Shown here in pieces: positions 54,011-64,000 of a stretch of DNA of 64,000 bases. Where the stretch lies: contig OX419762.1 in assembly GCA_948567375.1 (NCBI GenBank), positions 54,702,841 to 54,766,840 on the forward strand. Reading direction: 5' to 3'. Under the pieces are notes generated by a model that saw nothing but the letters and a program-made list of their open reading frames with translations, was not told where the DNA came from and searched no databases. Both the position numbers and the translations under genes were made by a program. How positions within the stretch are numbered: position 1 is the stretch's first letter; each line of letters starts with the position of its first letter. This DNA is from Lunularia cruciata. Taxonomy: Eukaryota; Streptophyta; Marchantiopsida; Lunulariales; Lunulariaceae.

Positions 54011-56017
54011 GAGGAGCACAAGATAGAGGTGGAGTCACATGCAAGACCAATCCGCCAAAAGAAATATCACATTAGCCCACCAATATATTTGGTTGTGAAG
54101 GAGGAGATTGATAAGCTCAAGGAAGCTGGATTTATCTTTGAGGTGTAGAATTCAGAATGGGTGTCTCCAATTGTCATTGTGAAGAAAAAGAATGGCAAGT
54201 TTTGAGAATGTGTGGATTACAAGAAGCTCAATGTTGTTACCAAGAAGGACTAGTACCCATTGTCATTCATTGATGAGATCTTGGAGGAGGTTGCAGGTCA
54301 TGAGAGATACAGTTTTGGAGATGTTTATAGTGGATATAACCAAATCAAGATTGCACCAGAGCATCAACAACTCAACACATTCACCACACCTTGGGGAACT
54401 TATGCTTTCAAGGTCATGCCTTTTGAGCTTTGCAATGCTCCAACTACATTCCAACGGTTCATGAACAAGGTATTTGAACCTTTCATTGGGAAATTTGTGA
54501 GAGACCTCATTGATGACTTTTGTGTCTATGGAAGCAAGAAGGAGCACTTTGGGCACCTAATCAAGGTCTTGCAATGCTTGGATGAGGCAAATGCATCACT
54601 CAATCCAAAGAAGTGCATTTTTGGATGTGAAGAAGGTTTACTTTTGGGGCATATCATCTCCAAGGATGGAATAGCAGTTGATCTTGAGAAGGTGAGGAAA
54701 ATCTCAGGCCTTTCATTCCCTTCAAGCTTGACAAAGTTATGCCAATTCTTGGGGATGGTTGGGTACTATAGGAGGTTCATCTTCTCATTTTCCAACACGG
54801 CTTATGCAATGACCATCTACATGAAGAAGGGTGTAGATTACATGGTGATTTTCGAGGACAAGGAGGCTCTCAAAGCTTTTGAGGAGCTCAAGCAATCCCT
54901 TGTTGTAGATCCAATTCTTGCTAAACCTGATTGGAGTAAGCCTTTCATCCTCTACACTCATGCTTCTTATGTAGCTATAGGATGCACTCTTAGTCAATTA
55001 GACCAAGATGTGCATGATCATCTAATCGCTTATGCTAGTAGGCAGATGGTTTCAGCAAAAAAGAACTACTCTATCGTGGAGAGAGAAGGGTTGGCAGTGA
55101 TCTTTGGTCTCAAGAAGTTTAGACACTACTTGATTGGAGGGAAAGCCACCATTGTCACGGATCACAAGGCTTTGAAGTACATTTTCAACAAGCCTAATGT
55201 TGAAGGGAGACTATCAAGGAGGATGATACTCTTGTCTGAGTATGACTACATCATTGAGGATAGGCCAGAAAAGAAACATGCAAATGCTGATTTGCTATCT
55301 AAAGCCTATGATCATGATGGAGATGAGCTAGTGGATGATTCTTTCCCAGATGAGGAGCTCATGACAATCTCAGTCACTCAAGAGGTTCCAATGGAGTACA
55401 AGGAGATTGTGGATTTTGTGACAAGAGGTAACTATCCAGAAGGGATGCATGCTAGGGAGAGGAAGGCCCTTGCAGCAAGATCTAGACCTTACACAATGGT
55501 GGAGGATATTCTTTTTTGCCAAGCAGCAGATGGTCTACTTCGAAGAGTAGTGGGTAAGGAAGAGTCTTTCTTACTCATAAAGGAGTTTCATGAAGGTTTA
55601 GTGTGTGGAGTACACTTTGTAGGAAAGGTGGCTGCTTTCAAGATTCTAGATGCAGATTACTATTGGAGAGGGATTTTTGAGGAGTGTCTTGATTATTGCA
55701 AAACTTGTCATGTTTGTCAAGCTTTTGCTCAAAAATCCACTTCCACTCCACCACTTAGATCATTTCCATTGCTAGGACCTTTTGAGAAGTGGAGAATTGA
55801 TTTTGTAGGTCCTCTCAATAGAACCCCAAGGAACAATTGGTATATTGTGGTAGTTACTGATTATCTTACCAAGTGGGTTGAGGCTTGACCATTGAGGGAC
55901 AAGAATGAAGATGAAGTTGGTTGATTTCTTTATGAACGCATTATCACTAGGTTTGGATGCCCTTTGGAGTTAGTTTTTGATAGAGGAGGAGAGTTTACAA
56001 GAAGCATTACTATAGCT
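54011..56017 (+). pseudogene. Reverse transcriptase, RNase H and integrase of element M
   Basis: RT motifs: EEHKIEVESHARPIRQKKYH, SEWVSPIVIVKKKNGKF, YSFGDVYSGYNQIKIAP, VMPFELCNAPTTFQRFMNKV and the catalytic DLIDDFCVYG (IDD at about 54509-54517). RNase H: AIGCTLSQLDQ, EREGLAVIFGLKKFRHYL and TDHKALKYI. Integrase: a YCKTCHVCQ zinc pair near 55700, WRIDFVGPLNRTPRNN, VVVTDYLTKWVEA and LVFDRGGEFTRS. The frame from 54260 to 55888 is open for 542 codons. Stops before and after (54148, 54206, 54252, 55888, 55922) are TAG or TGA. Integrase ends at 56017 before its last catalytic Glu. Confidence 0.93.
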
Positions 56018-56698
56018 TGTGAGCCGGCCTATCTCTCACTCAGGATGAACCTCTGATGGCTATTATGGTCGCCCACCATGGACTAAGGAACCCCAACTCC
56101 ATCATACTCCTCTAAGGCTAACACTCCAAGACTCAAGACATTGCTCACTAGAGAACTCAATGAGAGAGATAGTTGCAAATGAAAGGATGATGAGTACTTC
56201 CTCATCCCTTGTTTACATACTTGTGAAATAGTTACGTACCAAAGTTACTAATTACCATAGTAACTCAAGTTACCAGACTAAAAGTCAAGTAAAGTCAAAA
56301 CATAGAAAGGAAAAACCATTGACATGTGCATATTCCACTAGGATATGATCTTTTCTTGACCCAACCACTAAGTCAAGGATTCCTTCACATGGGCTATCCT
56401 TGGAGTATAGAAGACTCCAAAACAAAAAGGCTTACGGGCCTAAGAGTTCTCAACTCTTTCCTCAAAGCCAAACACCTAGGAATAATACCAAGTCAACACA
56501 CTAGAATCCAAAATAGTGGTGCTCATCTTTCCCACTTCCTCTAAAGTAAGGTCCCTTCTATCTTAGCTATGACTAACTTTAGCTAATCATTACGAATGTA
56601 GAATCATCTTTTATCTCTATATAAATAATATCTCTCAAGTACTTGTAATACCAAGCTAAATATCACAATACTACACGCATGCAAAAATGGGTGTTATA
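56018..56698 (-). repeat. LTR2 element T, 3' LTR
   Basis: A minus-strand LTR2 of 681 bases, from the complement of CCGGCTCACA (56018) to TATAACACCC (56698). It is inserted in the integrase of element M and followed on the right by the 3' end of a minus-strand pol, so it is the 3' LTR of element T. Confidence 0.88.
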
Positions 56699-56715
56699 TT
56701 TACCCCTCGATTAAG
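56699..56715 (-). promoter_or_regulatory. Polypurine tract of element T
   Basis: On the minus strand the sequence directly before the 3' LTR reads CTTAATCGAGGGGTAAA. The GAGGGG core at the LTR border is a typical plus-strand primer site. The equivalent spot in elements R and S is more diverged. Confidence 0.65.
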
Positions 56716-57820
56716 TTTTCACTTTGTCCTCAAAGTGAGGTCTCTCTACCTTCTATGATATATCTTCAACTTATCATGGTTAATCCTATCAAAGTGTCTT
56801 CCTCCCGACTCCTTGAGATCATAGGTGTAATTGCCTAACACCTTCTCCACTATGAAAGGTCCAAAATACTTAGGCAAACACTTCTTTTGTACTCTCTTGA
56901 TCGAATAAAATCAAACAACATTACCCAATCATCTTCTTTGAAAAGCTCCACCTTCTTCTTGCCTTGCCTCTTGTCATAGCTCTCTTTTTGTTTCCTTTGG
57001 GCTTGCTCCACTCAAACCATAGCAACTTCTCTTACCTCTTCCAACTCCATGAGTTGTTCCTTCCTTGACTTCTCTATATCACCTCCTTGTGCTTTCTTCA
57101 ATCTCCTTTGAATGCTTTGGAAGGTAGGAAGATCAAAGTGAATTAGTAGGGTAGACTCAATACCATATACCAATTGAAATAGAGAATATCCGGTGGAAGT
57201 CTTCATGGTTGTGCTATACTCCCACAAAAATGCATGAATCCTCTTGTCCCAATGATGTTTAGCCCCCTCCCTTTCTGCATCTTTGGCCAACATCATGCAC
57301 AATGTCTGATTGGTTCTCTCTGCCAAGCCATTGGAATTTAGCTTATAGGATGTAGTTACTCTATGTGTGATAGAGAAATGTCGTAGCATGGCTATAGTAA
57401 TGCTTCCTATAAACTCTCCTCCTCTTTCATAAACCAACTCTTAAGGGCATCCAAAACTAGTGATAATGCATTCATAAAGAAATCTACCCACTTGGTAAGG
57501 TTATCAATAACTACCTCAATGTACCAATTTTTCCTTGGGTTTCTATTGAGAGGACCTACAAAATCAATTCCCCACTTCTAAAAAGGTCCTAGCAATGGAA
57601 TTGATCTAAGTGGTGGAGTGGATGTAGACTTTCTAGCAAAAGCTTGACAAACATGACAAGTTTTGCAATAATCAAGACAATCTTTGAAAATCACTCTCCA
57701 ATAGTAACCTGCATCTAGAATCTTGAAAGTAGTCACCTTTCATGCAAAGTGTCCTCCACACACTAAACCTTCATGAAACTCCTTTATGAGTAAGAAAGAC
57801 TCTTCCTTACCCACTACTCT
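56716..57820 (-). pseudogene. Element T integrase
   Basis: 57012-57437 is open for 141 codons and encodes VYERGGEFIGSITIAMLRHF, SNGLAERTNQTLCMMLAKDA and a C-terminal QRRLKKAQGGD to LEEVREVAMV. The zinc-binding and first-Asp part lies in 57438-57820 in broken frames (CHVCQ-like and DFVGPLNR-like). The decayed tail between 56716 and 57011 leads to the polypurine tract. Confidence 0.82.
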
Positions 57821-59070
57821 TCAAAGTAGACCATCTATTGCTTGGTGAAAAAGAATATCTTCCACCATTGTGTAAGGTCTAGATCTTGCTGCAAGGGCCT
57901 TCCTCTCCCTAGCATGCATCCCTTCTGGATAGTTACCTCTTGTCACAAAATCCACAATCTCCTTGTACTCCATTGGAACCTCTTGAGTGACTGAGATTGT
58001 CATGAGCTCCTCATCTAGGAAGGAATCATCCACTGGCCCATCTCCATCATGATCATAGGCCCTAGATAACAAATCAGCATTTGCATGTTTCTTTCCTGGC
58101 CTATCCTCAATGGTGAAGTCATACTCAGACAAGAGTATCATCCACCTTCCTAGTCTCCCTTCAACATTAGGCTTGTTGAAGATGTACTTCAAAGCCTTGT
58201 GATCAGTGACAATGGTACTTTCCCTCCAATCAAGTAGTGTCTAAACTTCTTGAGACCAAAGATCACTGCCAACCCTTCTCTCTCCATGATAAAGTAGTTC
58301 TTTTCTGCTGAAACCATCTGCCTACTAGCATAAGTGATTGGATAATCATGCCCATCTTGGTCTAATTGACTAAGAGTGCATCCTATAGCTACATTAGAAG
58401 CATGAGTGTAGAGGATGAAGTGCTTACTCCAATCAGGTTTAGCAAGAATTGGATCTACAACAAGGGATTGCTTGAGCTCCTCAAAAGCTTTGAGAGCCTT
58501 CTTGTCCTCCAAAATCACCATGTAATCTACACCCTTCTTCATGTAGATGGTCAATGCATAAGCCTTGTTGGAAAATGAGAAGATGAACCTCCTATAGTAC
58601 CGAACTATCCCCAAGAATTGGCATAACTTTGTCAAGCTTGAAGGGAATAGAGGGTCTGAGATTTGCCTCACCTTCTTAGAATCAACTGCTATTCCATCCT
58701 TGGAGATGATGTGCCCCAAAAGTAGACCTTCTTGACATCCAATAATGCACTCCTCTGGGTTGAATGATGCATTTGTCTCATCCAAGCATTGCAAGACCTT
58801 GATTAGGTGCCCAAAGTGCTCCTCCTTGCTCCCATAGACACAAAAGTCATCAATGAAGTCTCTCACAAATTTCCCAATGAAAGGTTCAAATACCTTGTTC
58901 ATGAACAATTGGAATGTGGTTGGAGCATTGCAAAGCCCAAAGGGCATGACCTTGAAAGCATAAGTTCCCCAAGGTGTGGTGAACGTGGTGAGTTGTTGAT
59001 GCATTGGTGCAATCTTGATTTGGTTATATCCACTATAACCATCTCCAAAACTGTACCTCTCATAACCTGC
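57821..59070 (-). pseudogene. Element T reverse transcriptase and RNase H
   Basis: Two long minus-strand frames, 58189 upward to the LTR1 J border (about 59070) and 57821-58192, encode the RT and RNase H: YSGYNQIKIAPMHQQLTTFT, VMPFGLCNAPTTFQLFMNKV, DFIDDFCVYG, TLSQLDQDGHDYPITYASRQ and KYIFNKPNVEGRLGRWMILL. It is close to element M and keeps residues M has lost (PFGLCN, DFIDD). A one-base shift near 58190 separates the two frames. It is cut at 59071 by LTR1 copy J. Confidence 0.9.
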
Positions 59071-62000
59071 TGTGACAACCTGGCAAATATCACTTTTGCA
59101 GTAATTGGGTAAGTAAAGTTTGTTCCCATAGAGATACAATTCAAAATTGGTCAAATACAAAGTCAAACAAGAACTTGTTGTTCTTCTTGATTTCTTCTTT
59201 AATCTCTCAGGTAGAAACTACACCCAAAAGAGAGTAACAAGCTCACAATCTTGACAATTTGTCACAACTACACACTCATAATCACAACATAGCAAATTCT
59301 GTCCAAACAACTCTTTATTGTGATGATTCAAATTCTCCCAAAGACGGCACTTCACTACGAAGAATGATTTTGCCTCAAAATTGTGTTCCACCCCTCCACT
59401 GAAGGCACAACTTCCTCGACCAAAATTGCTTCACATCAACTTCGTGCTGCACTCACAAATGAAGAATACTACCAACACTACAATTCTTCTCAGATCTGTC
59501 AAGGCATTGCTCTAATGCACTTCACTTAGGATCAAACACACAGAATGAAGATCAAGGCTGCACAATCCAACATCCACAGACACACTAACTTGCACTTTAG
59601 AATTCTCCACACACTCACAAACACACACACAAAATTGACAATTGGAATTAAGCTCAAGTGACGAGCATTGAAAACAACACTTCACTTTATCTATCTTTAG
59701 AAATTTGAATTCTAAACAACATAGTACTGCAAATGCTCCCCTTAAATACTAAAGCAAACAGTAGTTCTTCCTACCTATGTACCGCTTCCTAACATCTCTT
59801 CCTACCTATAGATCCAAACAGACAATCCATCTCTTCATATCTACCTCTTCCTATCTCAAAATTGTTACTTACCCTGATCTAATGTCTACCTCATCATCGG
59901 CTTCCAAACCCGATGATCTTCCTACTACTTCTCCTTCTTTGGGTATATCTAATTCTACCAATTCCTACACTAATTCTACTACTTCTACACTAGGAACTAT
60001 GATTGCACTAAGGAGTGACTTATCTATCTCTTTATCTCTTGACCCACTCCTCCCTAATGTGTCAAATAACAAGTCCGATGAAACCTAAATTCCTACTTTT
60101 GCAACATCAGACTTCCTCTCTGCTGTTACACTATTCTAAATTTTCTCTAACTCTGAATCGACTAAATCTAATCTGAGACTAACATTGTCTTCTACTTCTA
60201 ACATCTTCCAATCTACTCGCTCCCTTAATCGGATCAGCAAAGTGTTCATATCCACATCTTTGGCTTTTCTTGTCCGAGTTTCTTGCACAAGCAACTTTAA
60301 CTCATGTAGACGTGCTTCTTCCAATCTCTCTTTAGCCTTCGTGCTCAAGATTGCTCGCAACTTTCTTGCAACTTCTCCTACTGATTCTAACTCATACCCT
60401 TGAGATCGCTTTGCCTTCAACTCTTTGCGGTACATCTTCATAATCAACAGCAAGCATCTTCTTCTCCTCCGCATACTATGCACTTTGTAACTCAGCACTT
60501 CGTACCAGCTCTCATAATCGTCTTTCTTCTTCATGCTTGACTTCTAACTCCCTCTGCCATGATTGATCCTTCCCAGCTGCACTCTTCTTCAAGCTGTCCA
60601 ACTCCTACTCCATTATTGCTGCCGTTGCCTTCCAATGAATATTCTCAATGCGCACATCACTCACTTCCTCCTTCATTTTGCTCAGCCACATTGCCTGCTC
60701 CTTCAAATCCCCTACTTGCTTCTGCAGTTCTTTCCTTCTTGACTTGCAACTCTCTTGTAACATCTCAATAGCCTTCTTCTTCAAGACATCCTCTCTCCAA
60801 AGTTCTCCAATTTCTTCATTTCTTTGGACTTGTTGCTCCTGCAACCCCTTCACTTCACTCAATAAATCCTTCACCACTTGCAACTCATTTATCACCTTTC
60901 TACGATCTTGGGGAATTACTTTCTGATGCTCCTTTAGTAGCTCTAGCAACGGTATGACAACCTTTGTTAGATACAGTATTCCACTAAAGTTATCTTTATC
61001 TTTGTTGCCATCTTCATCTTCATTCTTCGGCTCCTTCATTGTCTCCTTCTGCCAAAGTCACAATCTTCATATCTTTAGAGACACCGCTTTTGAACTCTCT
61101 TCTCCTTTACCGATTGAACTCGGCCCCGCAAGATACTCCTCCTTTTCCTCTGGTCCCTGCTTATTCACCACTAGGGCTACACAATGACTCGTTGTTCTAA
61201 GTACTCTATCAATCATTGCATGACAAGCTTCATTGACTCCCACCGCTTGCTGAACCTTAGGTTCTCCCTCACTCTCACTTCCAGACTCCTCAGTTTGTAA
61301 GGTGAGTTAATCCTCTTCTGATTCCTCTCCTTGCAACTCTGTTTCTTCTTTAGACTTTGATTCTGATGATGCTTCTCTCACCATCTTCTTACTCTGCACA
61401 ACCAGTCTTTGAGTCTTCCTTTGAGCTAGAGGTGACTTTGCTTCTTTTGGTTTACTACACTTCTTCTTCTTTGGACTTGTGACTTCTTCCATCTTCCATT
61501 GTCTTGTCTTTAAGAAGTGTTCATCATTGGCTCGCAGGTGTGTCATATATTGTCGCTCTTCTTCATCCGCTTCCCGTCTTAAATTAGGATGGAAATGGGA
61601 ACCATGCAATGCTGCTCCTCCATTGTTAGCAAATTCAACCCAAAGTAGAAGTGTGCAACAAATGGTGCAAAATAATGGGGAGGCAAACTTGTCCACCAAT
61701 TGATCACCATTTGCCTTGTTTGGTGGTGAAAACACTTTGCCCAATTCACCTTTACCCCTACAAACATCTGATGGAAGAAGACCGCTTGTTGCATGTTCAT
61801 GTAAGTTGTTCATTCTGGCTTGAACATGGCCATTATTGCCCCCACAATACTTCTCCTAATCGGATCCCGATAGGACTCCACCTTGTAGCTATTTGTGGTT
61901 CTCGGAGCAAAGAAAGAGTTTCAGAATTCCGCCGTCTCTTCTGCATCATCACACTTCTGATAGAAGGTGATCCCGTCAGTTTCTCTTGCTTCCTTCCCCA

Positions 62001-62809
62001 ACACTAACCTTCAATCCAACTCAGTCCATCAAGCCGGATTTCCTCTCTTCCCTTCAACTTCGGGACCCTCCTCACAATTACTGGCAACTATCTCTGCCAT
62101 CACTCTTGGGAAACTGAAAATCTAGTTCCATGCTAAAAGTGTAATACGAAGTCTATTCAACACCTCGATTCTGGCTACCACATCAAACCTACAAATTGTG
62201 AAACTTCACACCGCCAAAGCATTTGTGACCTTCTTCACCATGATCTGCTCTCTTGTTCTTTGGCACTAAAAGATGATACACTCTCCTGGACAAGACATTC
62301 TAACCCCTTCTGGATTTTGGAAAATTGCACTCTCAATTGGCTTCCGGACACACATTACTACAGGACGACTACTCAAAGGAATTGGAAATTTACTTAGCAT
62401 ATTCAACTTGTCCCTGTGCAATTGCAATTTTATATTACCCCGAATTGCAGTCATTCTTCAGTTGATTTCAAATTCGACTTCCCCTCTTCTGCATGTTGAT
62501 GTCTTGTCACTATTAAGACATGCTTCTTTTGCCTCTGCCATTTCTTGAAGTGTACTTTCTTGCCATGTACCAAGGTTGTTAGACGGTCTTTGTATCACCT
62601 GTGTTTTCTGACCCAAAGATGATACTCTTCAGACTTTTTTCCATCATACCTCTCTTTTGAGTACCTCCATCATTGGATCCAATCTCACCTTCTTTGAATT
62701 TCCTCCAAGGTCACTTCCATCCATTCTTCTTTTGCAATTCAGCTTTCCGTGCTTTCTTCTTCCCTTGAATGCTAATAAATAGAAAAAACCAAAAAATGTG
62801 TGCACCATA
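59071..62809 (-). repeat. LTR1 copy J, full-length divergent subfamily
   Basis: A 3.74-kb LTR1 on the minus strand, from the complement of GGTTGTCACA at 59071 to that of TATGGTGCACACATTTTTTGG at 62809. The length equals copies F and G. The subfamily matches copy C. The RT of element T does not resume on the right, and no target duplication is seen, so a deletion or rearrangement has affected its right flank. Confidence 0.8.
60136..62260 (-). pseudogene. LTR1-borne ORF, copy J
   Basis: Minus-strand pieces in order: N-terminal region (about 61800-62260, broken), the conserved domain at 61579-61800 (MNMQQAVFFHQMFVGVKVNW, HYFAPFVAHFYFGLNLLTME), the linker at 61307-61813 in another frame (RREADEEERQYMTHLRANDE), the coiled coil at 60605-61039 (ILYLTKVVIPLLELLKEHQK, EIGELWREDVLKKKAIEML) and its end at 60136-60534 (RLEEARLHELKLLVQETRTR, VSLRLDLVDSEL). 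Sequence differs widely from F and G, yet the order of blocks and their charge pattern are the same. Confidence 0.7.
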
Positions 62810-62902
62810 TATACCTCCTTCCTCAAATGTGAGCGTCCCCGCAAACACCAACAACCGGTTCTTTATACAAAGTCGGGTTCGGGGATCCAATATTTTCTAA
62901 CA
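62810..62902. other. Short spacer between LTR1 copies J and K
   Basis: A 93-base stretch containing GAGCGTCCCCGCAAACACC and TCGGGTTCGGGGATCC. It is more GC-rich than its surroundings. I cannot assign it; it does not match the tRNA-Asp primer-binding site seen beside copy B. Confidence 0.4.
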
Positions 62903-64000
62903 TGTGACAACCTGGCAAATATCACTTGTGGGGTAATCAGGTAAGTAAAGGTTGTTCTCGCAGAGATACAAGTCGGAAATGTCCAAATACAAAGCACATA
63001 GTAACAATGTAGTTCTTCTTGAGTTCTTCTTTAATCTCTCAGGTAGAAACCACACCCAGAGGAGAGTAACAAGTACTGATTCGTAGTCTTGTCACAAATT
63101 AACCCTCCTTAATCACAACTCCATCAAATCTTTCCAAACAATCTTGATTGTGATGATTCAGGCTCTCCCAAAAATGGCACTTCATTGCAAAACAACTTTG
63201 CCTCTGAATTGTATTCCATCCCTCCACTGAAGGTACAACTTCCTTGATCAAAATTGCTTCACATCCACTTCGTATTGCATTCACAAATGCAGAATACTAC
63301 CAACACTACAATTCCTCTCAGATCTGTCAAGGCATTGCTTTGATTGCACTTCACTCAGGATCAAACGCACAAAATGAAGATCAAGGTTGCGGAATCCAAC
63401 ATCCAACAAACACACCGACTTGCACTTTGAATTTCACCACACACTCACAAACACAATTGCAAAGCTGATACTCAAAATCAAGCTCAAGCGGCAAGCAATG
63501 CTTCACAACACTTCGCTTTATCTATTCTCAAAAATAATGAGCATTGAACAACATAAGACTGCAAATGTCACTCTTAAATAGTGAAGCAATCTACAGTTAT
63601 CTTCCTTATGCACGTCTTCTTAACAACTTTACAAACTTGCAATTCCGAAATGACAATGCACCTCTTCATATCTACCTCTTCAAATCTCAATTCTGTTACT
63701 AATCCAATCCAATGTTCATATTTCTTCTTTGGCTTTCAAACTTGATCCCGAAGTAACTTCACTTCCTACTACTCTATCCTCGTGTTTCACAACTCTTATT
63801 TCCTTTACCAATTCTACTAATTCTCCACTCTAATCTACAATTCCTATCACAAGTTATCCTTCTAAATCTTTATCTCCCGACCCACTCTTCTCTAAAGTGT
63901 CAAATGTCAAATCCGAAGACACCTACACTCTTATCTCTCTTACTTTGGGTTTAACTACTATCAATTACTTTACTAATTCTAATGTGTCATCATCAAGAAT
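62903..64000 (-). repeat. LTR1 copy K, cut by the window end
   Basis: On the minus strand this is the R/U5 part ending GGTTGTCACA at 62903, with a TATA-like TATTTAAGAG near 63575-63585. From about 63700 it shows the C-terminal tail of the LTR1 frame (TLEKSGSGDKDLE-like, minus strand). It continues beyond 64000. Confidence 0.8.

Larger units (their letters stand above)
48575..56017 (+). mobile_element. LTR2-family Ty3/gypsy element M, 3' truncated
   Basis: This element holds the 5' LTR (48575-49261), primer-binding site (49265), an extra zinc-knuckle ORF (50170-50616), gag (50926), nucleocapsid knuckle (51662), protease (about 52300), and reverse transcriptase, RNase H and integrase (52790-56017). 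An LTR1 (copy H) interrupts pol at 53004-54010. The integrase stops at 56017, where the 3' LTR of a minus-strand relative begins. The RT is of the Ty3/gypsy type; the tRNA-Asp-like primer-binding site suggests the Athila/Tat side of the family, but I cannot place it further. Confidence 0.88.

Noticed and set aside
62810-62902. Primer-binding site next to LTR1 copy K
   Set aside because: GGATCCCCGAACCCG beside the LTR does not match the tRNA-Asp site of copy B or another tRNA 3' complement that I can recall.

Overview
The window looks like heterochromatic, repeat-saturated DNA from a large streptophyte genome, either a land plant or a large-genome charophyte alga. The evidence is several Ty3/gypsy LTR families, primer-binding sites resembling the tRNA-Asp type common in plant gypsy elements, AT-rich CpG-poor flanks, and no recognisable single-copy host gene. 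I cannot name the species. Almost every base belongs to an LTR retrotransposon or a solo LTR, nested in one another.

Four families are present. LTR1 is a family with very long LTRs of about 3.8 kb (starting TGTGGTACCCACA, ending GGTTGTCACA). There are 14 whole or partial copies: 409-2893, 4413-6955, 6956-8616, 8617-13928, 15464-44001, 16541-24158, 19670-23438, 24672-26557, 27935-41615, 44847-47134, 47135-47243, 53004-54010, 59071-62809 and 62903-64000. Its LTR carries a degraded reading frame of about 860 codons (a conserved domain followed by a coiled coil) that lies upstream of the TATA box, in U3. LTR2 is a gypsy family with LTRs of about 690 bp (TGTAACACCC to GGCTCACA). Its gag-pol occurs at 48575-56017 on the plus strand and in minus-strand pieces at 1-408, 14650-15463 with 44007-44846, 47244-48574 and 56018-59070. 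LTR3 is a purine-rich LTR of 2.4-2.9 kb, on the plus strand at 10184-12541 and on the minus strand in five pieces between 16105 and 42852. The fourth family is represented by one 9.9 kb element at 29928-39831.

That fourth element is the main discovery. Its polyprotein reads Gag - two CCHC knuckles - aspartic protease - complete cytosine-5 DNA methyltransferase of DNMT3-like linear motif order - reverse transcriptase - RNase H - integrase - PHD finger. An epigenetic writer and a probable histone reader therefore sit in one retrotransposon. The copy is dead (seven in-frame stops, two frameshifts), but every diagnostic methyltransferase motif is still readable. All seven stops are TAG or TGA and fit C-to-T change at CAG or CGA codons. 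Its ends are rearranged: the terminal segments run B...A-B-A and look circularly permuted, yet the whole is flanked by a CCTT target duplication.

The nesting can be read in order. An LTR2 element (14650 onward, minus) was hit by LTR1 copy Q (15464-44001). Q was hit by a minus-strand LTR3 (16105-42852). That LTR3 was hit separately by LTR1 copy E (itself hit by copy F), by LTR1 copy P, by an LTR2 solo LTR and by LTR1 copy G. G was finally hit by the methyltransferase element. Target duplications or duplication-like repeats support F (ATCTC), G (CTCTT), H (GAGGA), Q (GTGTA/GTTTA) and the methyltransferase element (CCTT).
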